Shown: positions 44,167-52,027 of the stretch, piece by piece
Layout of the letters: every line of letters begins with the position of its first letter
Numbering within the stretch: position 1 is the first letter of the stretch
Assembly: GCA_029959605.1 (NCBI GenBank)
Contig: JASCOC010000016.1
Span: forward strand, 1 to 64,000
Direction: 5' to 3'
Origin: Lysobacteraceae bacterium PS02340
Lineage (GTDB): Bacteria > Pseudomonadota > Gammaproteobacteria > Xanthomonadales > Xanthomonadaceae
Length of the DNA: 64,000 bases
The notes under the pieces: generated by a model
Told to the model about the DNA's origin: nothing
The model's database searches: none
Seen by the model: only the letters and a program-made list of their open reading frames with translations
Made by a program: the position numbers and the translations under genes

Positions 44167-45288
44167 ATGCGTCGACCGCTGACCGTCATCCAATTGCTGC
44201 CCGCGCTGTCGTCGGGCGGCGTCGAGCGCTCCACGATCGAGATCGCGCAGGCGCTGGTCGCGGCTGGGCACCGCGCGATCGTCGTCTCCGCCGGCGGTCG
44301 CCTCGTGCCTGCGCTGGAGGCGACCGGCGCGACCCACGTCACGCTCGACATCGGCGCGAAATCGCTCCGGGTGCTGCGGCACGTGCGACGCCTGCGCCGC
44401 CTGTTCGCCGAGACCGGCGCCGACATCGTGCACGCCCGCTCGCGCCTGCCGGCCTGGATTGGCTGGTGGGCGTTGCGCGGCATGCCCGCGGCGCGCCGTC
44501 CGCATTTCGTCACCACCATGCACGGCCTCAATTCGCCGTCGCGTTACAGCGCGATCATGGCGCGCGGCGAACGGGTGATCTGCGTGTCGGACACCGTGCG
44601 CGATTACCTGCTGCAGCATTACCCGGCGACGCCGCGCGAGCGCCTGCGGGTGATCCCGCGTGGCATCGACCCCGCGCAGTTTCCGCCCGCGCCGCACCCT
44701 GATGCGGCGGCGCGGGCCGACGTCGCCGCGCGCTGGCCGCAGCTCGGCGGTGACGGCCCGCTGTTGCTGTTGCCCGGGCGCGGCACGCGTCTGAAGGGCC
44801 ATCACGATGCGATCGCGCTGCTCGCCGACCTGCGCGCCGGCGGTCTCGATGCGCGGTTGTGGATGCCCGGCGCACGCGAGGCGGGACGCGAAACCTACAT
44901 CGCCGAGCTCGAACGCGAAGCGCAGGCGCTGGGCTGCGACGACGCGCTGGCGATGACCCCGCCCACCGATGCGATCGCGCACGCCTACGCGTCCAGCGAT
45001 CTGGTGCTGCAACTCTCGTGCAAGCCCGAAGCCTTCGGCCGCACCGTGCTCGAGGCGCTGTCGTGCGCGCGGCCGGTAGTGGGCTGGGCGCATGGCGGCG
45101 TCGGCGAACTGCTCGCGCAGCTGCAGCCCGAAGGCGCGGTGCCACCGTTCGATCGCGCCGCGCTGGCGCAGGCCGCACGCGCGCTGGTCACGCGAGCGCC
45201 GGCGCGAGCCGGTACGATGCCCGACACGCTGCGTGCGATGCAGGAGGCGACCCTCGCGGTCTATGACGAGTTCGACGACGACAACTGA
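44167..45288 (+). CDS. GT4 family glycosyltransferase (lipopolysaccharide core type)
   Basis: A 373-residue GT-B retaining glycosyltransferase. The N-domain has LPALSSGGVERSTIEIAQAL, and the C-domain shows LLLPGRGTRLKGHHDAI and the donor-binding PEAFGRTVLEALSCARPVVGW split by PEAFG and E at the EX7E position. It likely adds a sugar to the lipopolysaccharide core because of its neighbours (O-antigen ligase-like, lpxL, waaA). The acceptor is unknown. It overlaps the next gene by 26 bp. Confidence 0.9.
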   Translation: MRRPLTVIQLLPALSSGGVERSTIEIAQALVAAGHRAIVVSAGGRLVPALEATGATHVTLDIGAKSLRVLRHVRRLRRLFAETGADIVHARSRLPAWIGWWALRGMPAARRPHFVTTMHGLNSPSRYSAIMARGERVICVSDTVRDYLLQHYPATPRERLRVIPRGIDPAQFPPAPHPDAAARADVAARWPQLGGDGPLLLLPGRGTRLKGHHDAIALLADLRAGGLDARLWMPGAREAGRETYIAELEREAQALGCDDALAMTPPTDAIAHAYASSDLVLQLSCKPEAFGRTVLEALSCARPVVGWAHGGVGELLAQLQPEGAVPPFDRAALAQAARALVTRAPARAGTMPDTLRAMQEATLAVYDEFDDDN

Positions 45289-46618
45289 GCCGGCAAGCGG
45301 CGTGCGCGCACCGCGGCCCGTCGGCTGGCGCTGGGCGCCGCACTGGGTGCTGGCCTTCGTGATCCTGTGGCCTGCGCCCGGTTACGCCGAGGGCGTGATG
45401 GTGCTGGGCGCGCTGGCCGCGATCATCCATCTGCTCGCCGCCCGGTTCCGTGGCGGCGCGGCACTGCTGAGCGCGCCGGCGTGGGCCCTGACCAGCGTGC
45501 TGTTCTTCGCCTACTGGCTGCCGCAGCTGATCTCGGCGGTGGACTCGGTCGATGTCGGACGCGCGCTGCGTGAGGCGCTGGTCGATCTGCGTTATCTGCC
45601 GTTCCTGTGGCTGGTGGCCTCCGCGGTCGCGACGCGTCGTGGTCGGCGCATCACGCTCGGTGGGCTCGCCGTGATCGTCGCGGTGTGGACGCTCGACGGC
45701 CTGGCCGAAGTCGTGTTCGGCACCAGCCCGCTGTTCTTCGGCATCGACCAGCTCAAGCAGCTGATCAGCAACCGGCCGATGTGCACGCTCGAACAGGTCG
45801 CCGCCGCGGATCGGCTCGGCGGCGTGCTCGGCCCCTGCAACCTGAAACTCGGCGTGGTGCTGGCGAGCCTGTCGCCATTCGGTCTGTACTGGGCCGGTCG
45901 CCGCTTCGGCGCCAGTGGCTGGGTGATCGCGAGTGCGGCGATCGGCATCGTGTTGCTGTTCGCCGGATCACGCGCGTCGTGGCTGACCTATGCGCTGGTG
46001 CTGCTGCTGTCGGGCTGGCGCCTGCTCGGCTGGCGCCGCCTGCTGGCGGTGTTCGCAGCCGGTGTCGTCGTCGCCGTGGTGGCGTCACTCGTTTCGCCGC
46101 AGGTCCGCGAGCGTGTCGAGCGCACCGCGATGGGCCTCTCGACCGATGCCTCCGCCGTCGACGACGCACTCGCGGGCCGCGCCCGTATCTGGGACGCGTC
46201 GCTGTGCATGATTCGCGAGAACCCGATCAACGGTGTCGGCGCACGCGGCTTCCGCGAAGCGTTCCCCGGATGCGATCCACGTCCCGACGAGATGGCCGCC
46301 TGGGGCGACGGGCCCGCGTTCCACGCCCACCAGATCGTGCTCGAGATCGGCAGCGAGACCGGACTCATCGGTCTGCTGATGTGGCTGGCCGGCGTCGCGA
46401 TGGCCTGGCGCGCCTGGCGCTTCGCCACGCCCGAGGCGCGCGAACAGGCACGCCCGGCGATGCTCGCGCTGGTGGTCACCGTGTTCCCGCTCAACACCCA
46501 TCTCGCGTTCTATTCGACGTTCTGGGGCGGCTTCACGCTGCTGCTGTCGGCCCTCTACGCCGGCAGTCTGCTGGCACGCGTGGAACCGGTGCGGCCGGAA
46601 GACGGCGTGCTGCGCTGA
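45263..46618 (+). CDS. O-antigen ligase/polymerase-like membrane protein
   Basis: A 451-residue protein with about ten to eleven helices and a large periplasmic loop (about 270-360) carrying GLSTDASAVDDALAGRARIWD and NPINGVGARGFREAFPG, the Wzy_C/WaaL signature. It most likely ligates a glycan to lipid A-core or polymerises it. The ATG at 45263 overlaps the GT4 gene; a GTG at 45304 is the alternative. Downstream are two repeats and the convergent lpxL gene. Confidence 0.88.
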   Translation: MTSSTTTTEPASGVRAPRPVGWRWAPHWVLAFVILWPAPGYAEGVMVLGALAAIIHLLAARFRGGAALLSAPAWALTSVLFFAYWLPQLISAVDSVDVGRALREALVDLRYLPFLWLVASAVATRRGRRITLGGLAVIVAVWTLDGLAEVVFGTSPLFFGIDQLKQLISNRPMCTLEQVAAADRLGGVLGPCNLKLGVVLASLSPFGLYWAGRRFGASGWVIASAAIGIVLLFAGSRASWLTYALVLLLSGWRLLGWRRLLAVFAAGVVVAVVASLVSPQVRERVERTAMGLSTDASAVDDALAGRARIWDASLCMIRENPINGVGARGFREAFPGCDPRPDEMAAWGDGPAFHAHQIVLEIGSETGLIGLLMWLAGVAMAWRAWRFATPEAREQARPAMLALVVTVFPLNTHLAFYSTFWGGFTLLLSALYAGSLLARVEPVRPEDGVLR

Positions 46619-46626
46619 GCGAGAGC

Positions 46627-46659
46627 CGTAGGACGGGTAGAGCGCAGTGAACCCCATCA
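46627..46659 (-). repeat. Dispersed palindromic repeat, copy 4 (reverse)
   Basis: The complement reads GATGGGGTTCACTGCGCTCT then ACCCGTCCTAC, matching copies 1-3. It is the left half of an inverted pair with the copy at 46738-46770, 78 bp away, in the convergent gap between the ligase-like and lpxL genes. Confidence 0.7.
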
Positions 46660-46737
46660 CGGTGATGCGCGCGCTCGCGACCACAGTCGTCGAAGCGGAT
46701 GCGCGCATCTGCAGGCGATGGCCTGTCGGTTCGTGAC

Positions 46738-46770
46738 GATGGGTGTCGCTGCGCGCAACCCGTCTTCCCA
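46738..46770 (+). repeat. Dispersed palindromic repeat, copy 5
   Basis: GATGGGTGTCGCTGCGCGCA followed by ACCCGTCTTCC. It is in opposite orientation to copy 4, so the two could base-pair in the transcript as one large stem. Confidence 0.65.
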
Positions 46771-46787
46771 GTGGTGAAGCCTTCGCC

Positions 46788-47696
46788 TCAGTACAGCGCT
46801 TCACCATCCGGCTGCCGCTTGAAGCGCCGGTGGATCCACAAGTACTGGTCGGGCGCGGCACGGGCCATGTCTTCGATGCCGGCCATCACCGTCGCGGTGT
46901 CCGCGGTCGCGTCCGCGGTCGGATACGGCTCGGGCGCCGGCGACAGCGTCAGCGTGTAGCCGCCATCGTCGCGGCGCACGTGTTGGTAGAACACCACCGC
47001 CGCGCCGGACAGGCGCGCGAGCGAATGGGTCGAGGTCAGGCTGTGCGCCGGGCGGCCGAAGAACGGCACGTAGACCGCATCGCCACCGCTGGGATCCTGG
47101 TCGGGCGCGTACCACAGCAGGCCGCCGCGCTTGAGATGCCGCACCACGCCGCGTACGTCGCGCTTGGGGAACATCGCCGCGGCGTACCGCGCGCGGCCAC
47201 GGCGCACCGCCCACTCCATCGCCGGCGCCGTGTGCGGGCGATACATGCCGGCCAGCGGCACGTAGTCGCACATCAGACGGCCGCAGACTTCCAGCGTGGT
47301 GAAGTGACCGGACACGACGATCACGCCGCGTCCCGCTGCGCGCGCGGCTTCGACGTGCTCGACGCCTTCGACGATCAGCCCGCGTTGCAATGGTGCGATC
47401 GAGCCCCACCAGGCACGCGCGAATTCGAACAGGCCGATGCCCAGCGCATGGAAATGGCGACGCAGCAGCGCCTCGCGCGCAGACGCATCGAGATCCGGAA
47501 AACACAGTTCGAGATTGCGCGCGGCCACGCGGCGGCGGCTCGCCAGCGCAACGCGCAACGTATTGCCGAGACCGCGACCGAGCGCGCGCTGCAGCGGCCA
47601 CGGAATCCGCGCCGCGAGCGCCATCAGGCCGATGCCGATCCACGCCGGCCAATGGCGGGGCGCGAGCGGCGGGCGGGGCAGGGGCGTCGTCGACAT
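46788..47696 (-). CDS. lpxL: Lipid A biosynthesis acyltransferase (LpxL/LpxM family)
   Basis: A 302-residue inner-membrane acyltransferase that adds a secondary fatty acid to Kdo2-lipid IVA. The catalytic HX4E motif is HFTTLE (H131, E136), followed by MYRPHTAP and the DQDPSGGDAVYVPFFG pocket. One N-terminal hydrophobic segment (about 17-40) anchors it. Length is normal. Divergent from waaA with 50 bp between starts, so one control region serves two successive steps of lipopolysaccharide inner-core assembly. Confidence 0.93.
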   Translation of the reverse strand: MSTTPLPRPPLAPRHWPAWIGIGLMALAARIPWPLQRALGRGLGNTLRVALASRRRVAARNLELCFPDLDASAREALLRRHFHALGIGLFEFARAWWGSIAPLQRGLIVEGVEHVEAARAAGRGVIVVSGHFTTLEVCGRLMCDYVPLAGMYRPHTAPAMEWAVRRGRARYAAAMFPKRDVRGVVRHLKRGGLLWYAPDQDPSGGDAVYVPFFGRPAHSLTSTHSLARLSGAAVVFYQHVRRDDGGYTLTLSPAPEPYPTADATADTATVMAGIEDMARAAPDQYLWIHRRFKRQPDGEALY

Positions 47697-47746
47697 CGGT
47701 CCATTGTAGAAGGTGGCGCCGTGCAGGCATCCGCTATCCTGTGCGG

Positions 47747-49087
47747 ATGCGGGCCGACACCACAGAACGACTGCTGCGCGGCCTCTACTCGGCCCTGCTC
47801 ATCGTGCTCGCGCCGATCACGGTCTATCACCTGATCTGGCGCGGCTTCCGGCAGTCGGCGTATCTGCTGCGCTGGGACGAGCGTTACGGCATCTATCGCA
47901 CGCCGCCGCTGACCGCGCCGGTGTGGGTGCACGCGGTCTCGGTCGGCGAGGTCAACGCGGCCGCGCCGCTGATCAATGCACTGCTCGCGCGCGATCCCGC
48001 GCGTCGCCTGCTGGTCACGACGATCACGCCGACCGGTTCGGAGCGCGTACGCGCGCTGTGGGGCGATCGCGTCGAGCACGTGTATCTGCCGTATGACCTG
48101 TCGGGCGCGGTGCGGCGTTTCCTGCGCCATTTCCGCCCGCAGATCGGCCTGATCGTCGAGACGGAGCTGTGGCCGAACCTCCTGTTCTGCTGCCGCGATG
48201 CCGGCGTGCCGACGGTGATCGTCAACGCGCGGCTGTCGGCGCGTTCGCTGCGCGGTTATCGCGTGCTGCGCCCGCTGGTCGGGCGTGCGCTGCGCACGGT
48301 GCGACGCGTCGCCACGCAATCGGCCGACGACGGCAGGCGCTTCGTGAAGCTCGGTGCGCTGCGCGAGGCGGTGATCGATACCGGCAACCTGAAATTCGAC
48401 ATCACCCTCGACGAGGCGAAGATCGCGACGCTGGTCGCGGATTTCCGTGGCCGTGCGGGCGCGCGGCCGGTGTGGATCGCGGCGAGCACGCATCCCGAAG
48501 AGGAAGCCGCGGTCATCGACATCCACCGCCGCCTGCGCACGCGCTGGCCTGATCTGCTGCTGATCTGGGCGCCGCGCCATCCCGAGCGTTTCCGCAGCGC
48601 CATGCAGCTCGGCGTCGACGCGGGCTGGCGCGTGGCCACGCGCGCGCTGACCACCTGGCCCGATGCCGGCGACGATGTCTTCGTGCTCGACACGCTCGGC
48701 GAACTCGGCCTGTTCTTCGCCTGCGCCGATGTCGCCTTCGTCGGCGGCAGCCTGCAGGACATCGGCGGCCACAACCTGCTCGAGCCGGCCGCGGTGGGTA
48801 CGCCCGTGGTCACCGGTCCGCATCTGCAGAACTTCGCCGACATCGCGAAGCAGCTCGGCCGCGCGGAGGCGCTGCGCATCGGCGCGGATGCCGACGCGGT
48901 GCACGATCACATCGCCGCGTTGCTGGCCGATGCGCACGCGCGCGAGGCGATGGCCGCGGCCGGCCGTGCGCTCGTTGCCAATGGCCGCGGCGCACTGGCG
49001 CGCACGCTGGCGCTGATCGAGTCCGATCTGCCGGTGCCGGATACGAAAACGGCGCGGATCCTGCGATCCGCGCCGTCGTCGATCTGA
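47747..49087 (+). CDS. waaA: Kdo transferase
   Basis: A 446-residue GT30 enzyme that moves Kdo from CMP-Kdo to lipid IVA. An N-terminal hydrophobic anchor (about 8-28) precedes VWVHAVSVGEVNAAAPLI, VETELWPNLL and, in the C-domain, FVGGSLQDIGGHNLLEPAA, which are the family signatures. The 3' end of the gene contains a 12-bp perfect inverted repeat (49049-49076) that seems to be the tolC terminator. ATG 47747 begins the conserved N-terminus. Convergent with tolC, 9 bp between stop codons. Confidence 0.95.
   Translation: MRADTTERLLRGLYSALLIVLAPITVYHLIWRGFRQSAYLLRWDERYGIYRTPPLTAPVWVHAVSVGEVNAAAPLINALLARDPARRLLVTTITPTGSERVRALWGDRVEHVYLPYDLSGAVRRFLRHFRPQIGLIVETELWPNLLFCCRDAGVPTVIVNARLSARSLRGYRVLRPLVGRALRTVRRVATQSADDGRRFVKLGALREAVIDTGNLKFDITLDEAKIATLVADFRGRAGARPVWIAASTHPEEEAAVIDIHRRLRTRWPDLLLIWAPRHPERFRSAMQLGVDAGWRVATRALTTWPDAGDDVFVLDTLGELGLFFACADVAFVGGSLQDIGGHNLLEPAAVGTPVVTGPHLQNFADIAKQLGRAEALRIGADADAVHDHIAALLADAHAREAMAAAGRALVANGRGALARTLALIESDLPVPDTKTARILRSAPSSI
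49046..49076 (-). terminator. Candidate tolC terminator inside waaA
   Basis: ACGGCGCGGATC (49049-49060) and GATCCGCGCCGT (49065-49076) make a 12-bp perfect stem with a CTGC loop. On the minus strand it is followed by TTTTCG, so it reads as an intrinsic terminator for the leftward tolC gene ending at 49097. It overlaps codons of waaA, which is unusual. Confidence 0.8.
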
Positions 49088-49096
49088 TCGGACCGC

Positions 49097-50458
49097 TTAC
49101 TGCGGCGGCGGAGTCGCCGCGCCGGCGCCGGTGGACGCACCGACGCTGTTGACGTCGACGGTCAGCTGGCGGTTCACGTCCTGCAGGTTGCCGATGTCCA
49201 GCGTGCCCGCGGCCTGCTCGAGCAGCAGACGGCTCTGCAGGAAGTTGTACTTCGCGAAGGCGTAGGCCTGACGCGCCGAGAACAGGTTCTGCTGGTTGAT
49301 CAACACGTCGATGACGGTACGCGTACCGACTTCCAGGCCGACCTGCGAGGCCTCGTAGGCGCTGTTGGCCGAGACCAGGGCGAGACGGCGCGCCTCGACC
49401 TCGGTGATGCCGGCGACGAGGTTCTGGTAGGCGCTGCGGGTATTGCGTTCGATCGCGCGACGCTGCGCTTCGTACTGGTCGCCGGCGATGTCGCGCTGGG
49501 CGATCGACTGGCGCACGCGCGACTGGGTGATGCCACCGCTGAAGATCGGCACGGTCAGCGTCAGGCCGATGCTGTTGGTCTCGCCCTGGCGGGTCAGCGA
49601 GTCAACATTGTCCCGGCCCCAGGTATCGCTGTTGCCGTAGCTGGCGCCCAGATCGAGCGTTGGCAGGTGGGCCGACTTCGCCGCGGTCACGTTGTATTCG
49701 GAGGCTGTCACCTGATAGCGCAGCGCCTGCAATTGCGGGTTCTGGTCGATCGCGGTGGCGACCCAGGCTTCCGCGTCTCGGCCTTCCGGCAGTTGCGGGG
49801 TGAAATCGTCGGGCAGGCCGCGCAGGTCGCGGATTTCCGAGCCGGTGATCTCGGCCAGCGCCTGGTAGGCATCCTGCAGCGCGTTGCGCTGGACGATCGT
49901 GTTCGCGCGCGCGCTGTCGTACTGGGCACGGGCTTCGTGCACGTCGGTGATCGGGGCCAGGCCCACTTCGAGGCGCTTGTCGGCGAAGTCGAACTGGCGC
50001 TTGAACGCGGTCTCGGCGGCTTCGGCAGCGGCCAGCGTTTCGTTCGCGACCAGCACGTCGAAATAGGCCGCGGCGGTGCGCGTGATCAGCGAGTCGTTGT
50101 CGGCGTCGAGCTGGAAGTCGGCCGCCGTGCTCAGCGCGCGCTGCGAACGCAGCGTCGAGATCTGGCCCCAGTCGAACAGCACCTGGCCGGCATTGACGCC
50201 GTAGCTGCGCGTACGAGCGCGGCCCGACACACCGGCAACACGGCTGTCGGTCAGCGAGGCGCTGCCGTTGATCTGCGGCAGCAGTGCGCCGCGCGCCTGG
50301 ACCGCGCCTTCCTTGGTCGACAGGCGCTGCGATTCGGCGATCGACAGCGTCGGGTCATTGGTACGGGCCAGCTCGTAGGTCTGGACGAGATCGGCGGCCA
50401 GCAGCGGGCTGGACGTCAGCGCGAGTGCGAGCGACAGGAACAGGGGGCGGCGGAACAT
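49097..50458 (-). CDS. tolC: TolC family outer membrane channel protein
   Basis: A 453-residue outer membrane efflux channel. Signal peptide MFRRPLFLSLALALTSSPLLAA, then two repeated TolC units of long coiled helices (about 22-230 and 240-440): LVQTYELARTNDPTLSIAE at the start and SRLLLEQAAGTLDIGNL near the end. It forms the exit duct for RND and type I exporters. Its terminator lies inside waaA. It is followed on the same strand, upstream, by the pcm-like gene with a 17-bp gap, so the two are probably one operon. Confidence 0.95.
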   Translation of the reverse strand: MFRRPLFLSLALALTSSPLLAADLVQTYELARTNDPTLSIAESQRLSTKEGAVQARGALLPQINGSASLTDSRVAGVSGRARTRSYGVNAGQVLFDWGQISTLRSQRALSTAADFQLDADNDSLITRTAAAYFDVLVANETLAAAEAAETAFKRQFDFADKRLEVGLAPITDVHEARAQYDSARANTIVQRNALQDAYQALAEITGSEIRDLRGLPDDFTPQLPEGRDAEAWVATAIDQNPQLQALRYQVTASEYNVTAAKSAHLPTLDLGASYGNSDTWGRDNVDSLTRQGETNSIGLTLTVPIFSGGITQSRVRQSIAQRDIAGDQYEAQRRAIERNTRSAYQNLVAGITEVEARRLALVSANSAYEASQVGLEVGTRTVIDVLINQQNLFSARQAYAFAKYNFLQSRLLLEQAAGTLDIGNLQDVNRQLTVDVNSVGASTGAGAATPPPQ

Positions 50459-50475
50459 GGAGGATCCTTGGACGA

Positions 50476-51138
50476 TCAGAGAGAGAACTGCGGCACCGGC
50501 GCGGCGCCTGCGAGGTAGGTGAGTCCGGTCTCGAACAACGATTCGATGCGCGTCGCGTTGACAGCCTCGCCTTCGCGGCGCACCAGCACGGCTTCCATCG
50601 CGGGCGCGCGACCGCGGACGACGAACATGCGGCCGCCGGGACGCAGCCACTGCACGAAACGCTCCGGGATCACGTCGACCGCGCCGCACACGCAGATCGC
50701 GTCGAAGCGGCGGTCCGTGTTCCAGGTGAAGGCGTCGGCGGTGATCACCTCGACGTTCGCGATGCCCTGCGCCTGCAGACGGCCGCGGGCGGCGTCGGCG
50801 AGGTCGTCGTGGCGCTCGAGGCTGACGACGTCACGGGCCAGATAGCCGATGCACGCGGCGAGATAGCCGCTGCCGGTGCCGATCTGCAGCACTTCATCGC
50901 CCTGTTCGAGCTTCAGCGCCTGCAGCGCACGGCCTTCGACCACGGGCTTGAGCATCAGCTCGCCGTGGCCGAGCGGGAGCTCGAGGTCGGCATAGGCCAG
51001 GGCGCGGCGCGACTCGGCCACGAAGGATTCGCGCGGCACGCGCGAAATCGTTTCGAGCACGCGCGCATCGAGCACGTCCCAGGGCCGGACCTGTTGTTCC
51101 ACCATCGCCGCACGGGCCTTGGCGTAGTCGATCGTCAT
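50476..51138 (-). CDS. Protein-L-isoaspartate O-methyltransferase family protein
   Basis: A 220-residue SAM-dependent methyltransferase of the PCMT family. The SAM motif I is VLQIGTGSGYLAA (GTGSGY at 87-92). The segment after LPLGHG reads ELMLKP, whereas repair enzymes have a T-I-S-Q-P pattern whose serine is conserved; that serine is missing. So repair of isoaspartyl residues is uncertain. Such genes next to tolC are common in proteobacteria as I recall. It probably shares a transcript with tolC. Confidence 0.88.
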   Translation of the reverse strand: MTIDYAKARAAMVEQQVRPWDVLDARVLETISRVPRESFVAESRRALAYADLELPLGHGELMLKPVVEGRALQALKLEQGDEVLQIGTGSGYLAACIGYLARDVVSLERHDDLADAARGRLQAQGIANVEVITADAFTWNTDRRFDAICVCGAVDVIPERFVQWLRPGGRMFVVRGRAPAMEAVLVRREGEAVNATRIESLFETGLTYLAGAAPVPQFSL

Positions 51139-51275
51139 TGTTGCGGGTTCCTTCGTTCGCCAGCCCGCAATTCTAGCGGTGCGGGGGCGGGTTCATCATC
51201 GCGGGGGTGTTGCAGTGGACGCAGTGCCGGAAGTCATCGGCCCAGACGGCATGCAGCGGGCACGTGTGACCGCGT

Positions 51276-51953
51276 TCAGCGACGCCCGTAGGCGCGCAGG
51301 AACATGTCCACCGAGGCTTCCAGGTGTGCGCGCCGTTGGCCGGCGCACTGGCCGGCGTCGTCGCAGTCGAACACCATGCGCTGGTGGAGGTCGCCCTTGA
51401 GCAGCACGAAGAACTGCGCCGCCGCCGTCGGCACGAGGGCCTCGTCGAGATCGAGATTGCCGGTTTCGATCCGGCGCCGGAGCATCGCCGCGAACGACGA
51501 CTGCACACGCTCGGGACCGCCCTTCCAGAACCGCTGCGGCAGGCGCTTCTCGACCATCTGCGGGGTGCACAGCAGGCGGTGGCCGGCGACGGCCTCGGGC
51601 GAGGACACCATCGCGAAGAACGCCTCGGCGACTTCCAGCAGGCGCTGGCGCAGCGGCGTGGCCGGCGCGGGCTCGAACACCGAATCGGGCATCTGCTGCT
51701 CGCAGTAGCGCGCCGCGGCTTCGGTGAACAGCGTGTCCTTGTCGCCGAAATGACTGTAGACGGTCAGTTTGGACACGCCGGCCTCGGCCGCGATCTGGTC
51801 CATGCTGACGCCTTCGAAGCCCTGCTGCAGGAACATGCGCTCCGCGGCTTCGAGGATCGCCGCGCGCTTGGCCAGATCCTTCGGCCGGCCGGGACCCGCC
51901 GGTGCCTTTTCGGGCGTCGGGGCAGGGGGCAGCGAGGACGGACGCGTCGACAT
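51276..51953 (-). CDS. TetR/AcrR family transcriptional regulator
   Basis: A 225-residue repressor-type protein. The N-terminal helix-turn-helix reads ILEAAERMFLQQGFEGVSMD, IAAEAGVSKLTVYSHFGDK (about residues 33-75). The rest is an AefR-like ligand-binding domain. Residues 1-25 are a Pro/Ser-rich leader. It is divergent from the adaptor/RND efflux genes by 74 bp, and is thus the likely controller of that pump. The inducer is unknown. Confidence 0.92.
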   Translation of the reverse strand: MSTRPSSLPPAPTPEKAPAGPGRPKDLAKRAAILEAAERMFLQQGFEGVSMDQIAAEAGVSKLTVYSHFGDKDTLFTEAAARYCEQQMPDSVFEPAPATPLRQRLLEVAEAFFAMVSSPEAVAGHRLLCTPQMVEKRLPQRFWKGGPERVQSSFAAMLRRRIETGNLDLDEALVPTAAAQFFVLLKGDLHQRMVFDCDDAGQCAGQRRAHLEASVDMFLRAYGRR

Positions 51954-51991
51954 GGCGGGGAATACTATACCAATCAGTTCTGAAAATATAC

Positions 51992-52007
51992 GATACGGCT
52001 CCGTATC
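51992..52007. promoter_or_regulatory. Candidate TetR operator
   Basis: GATACGG and CCGTATC are a perfect 7-bp inverted repeat with a CT spacer (16 bp in all). It lies 21 bp before the adaptor start and 39 bp before the regulator start, next to an unusually AT-rich patch (51961-51991) that can hold both promoters. This is the normal layout for a TetR-controlled efflux operon. Confidence 0.65.
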
Positions 52008-52027
52008 CCCACTGCTGGACGGTCGCC

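Noticed and set aside
51173-51260. A minus-strand frame with a Cys-x12-Cys-x2-Cys pattern (CPLHAVWADDFRHC) just downstream of the TetR gene end
   Set aside because: It looks like a small zinc ribbon, but the frame has no start codon or ribosome binding site close enough and mostly overlaps the TetR gene.
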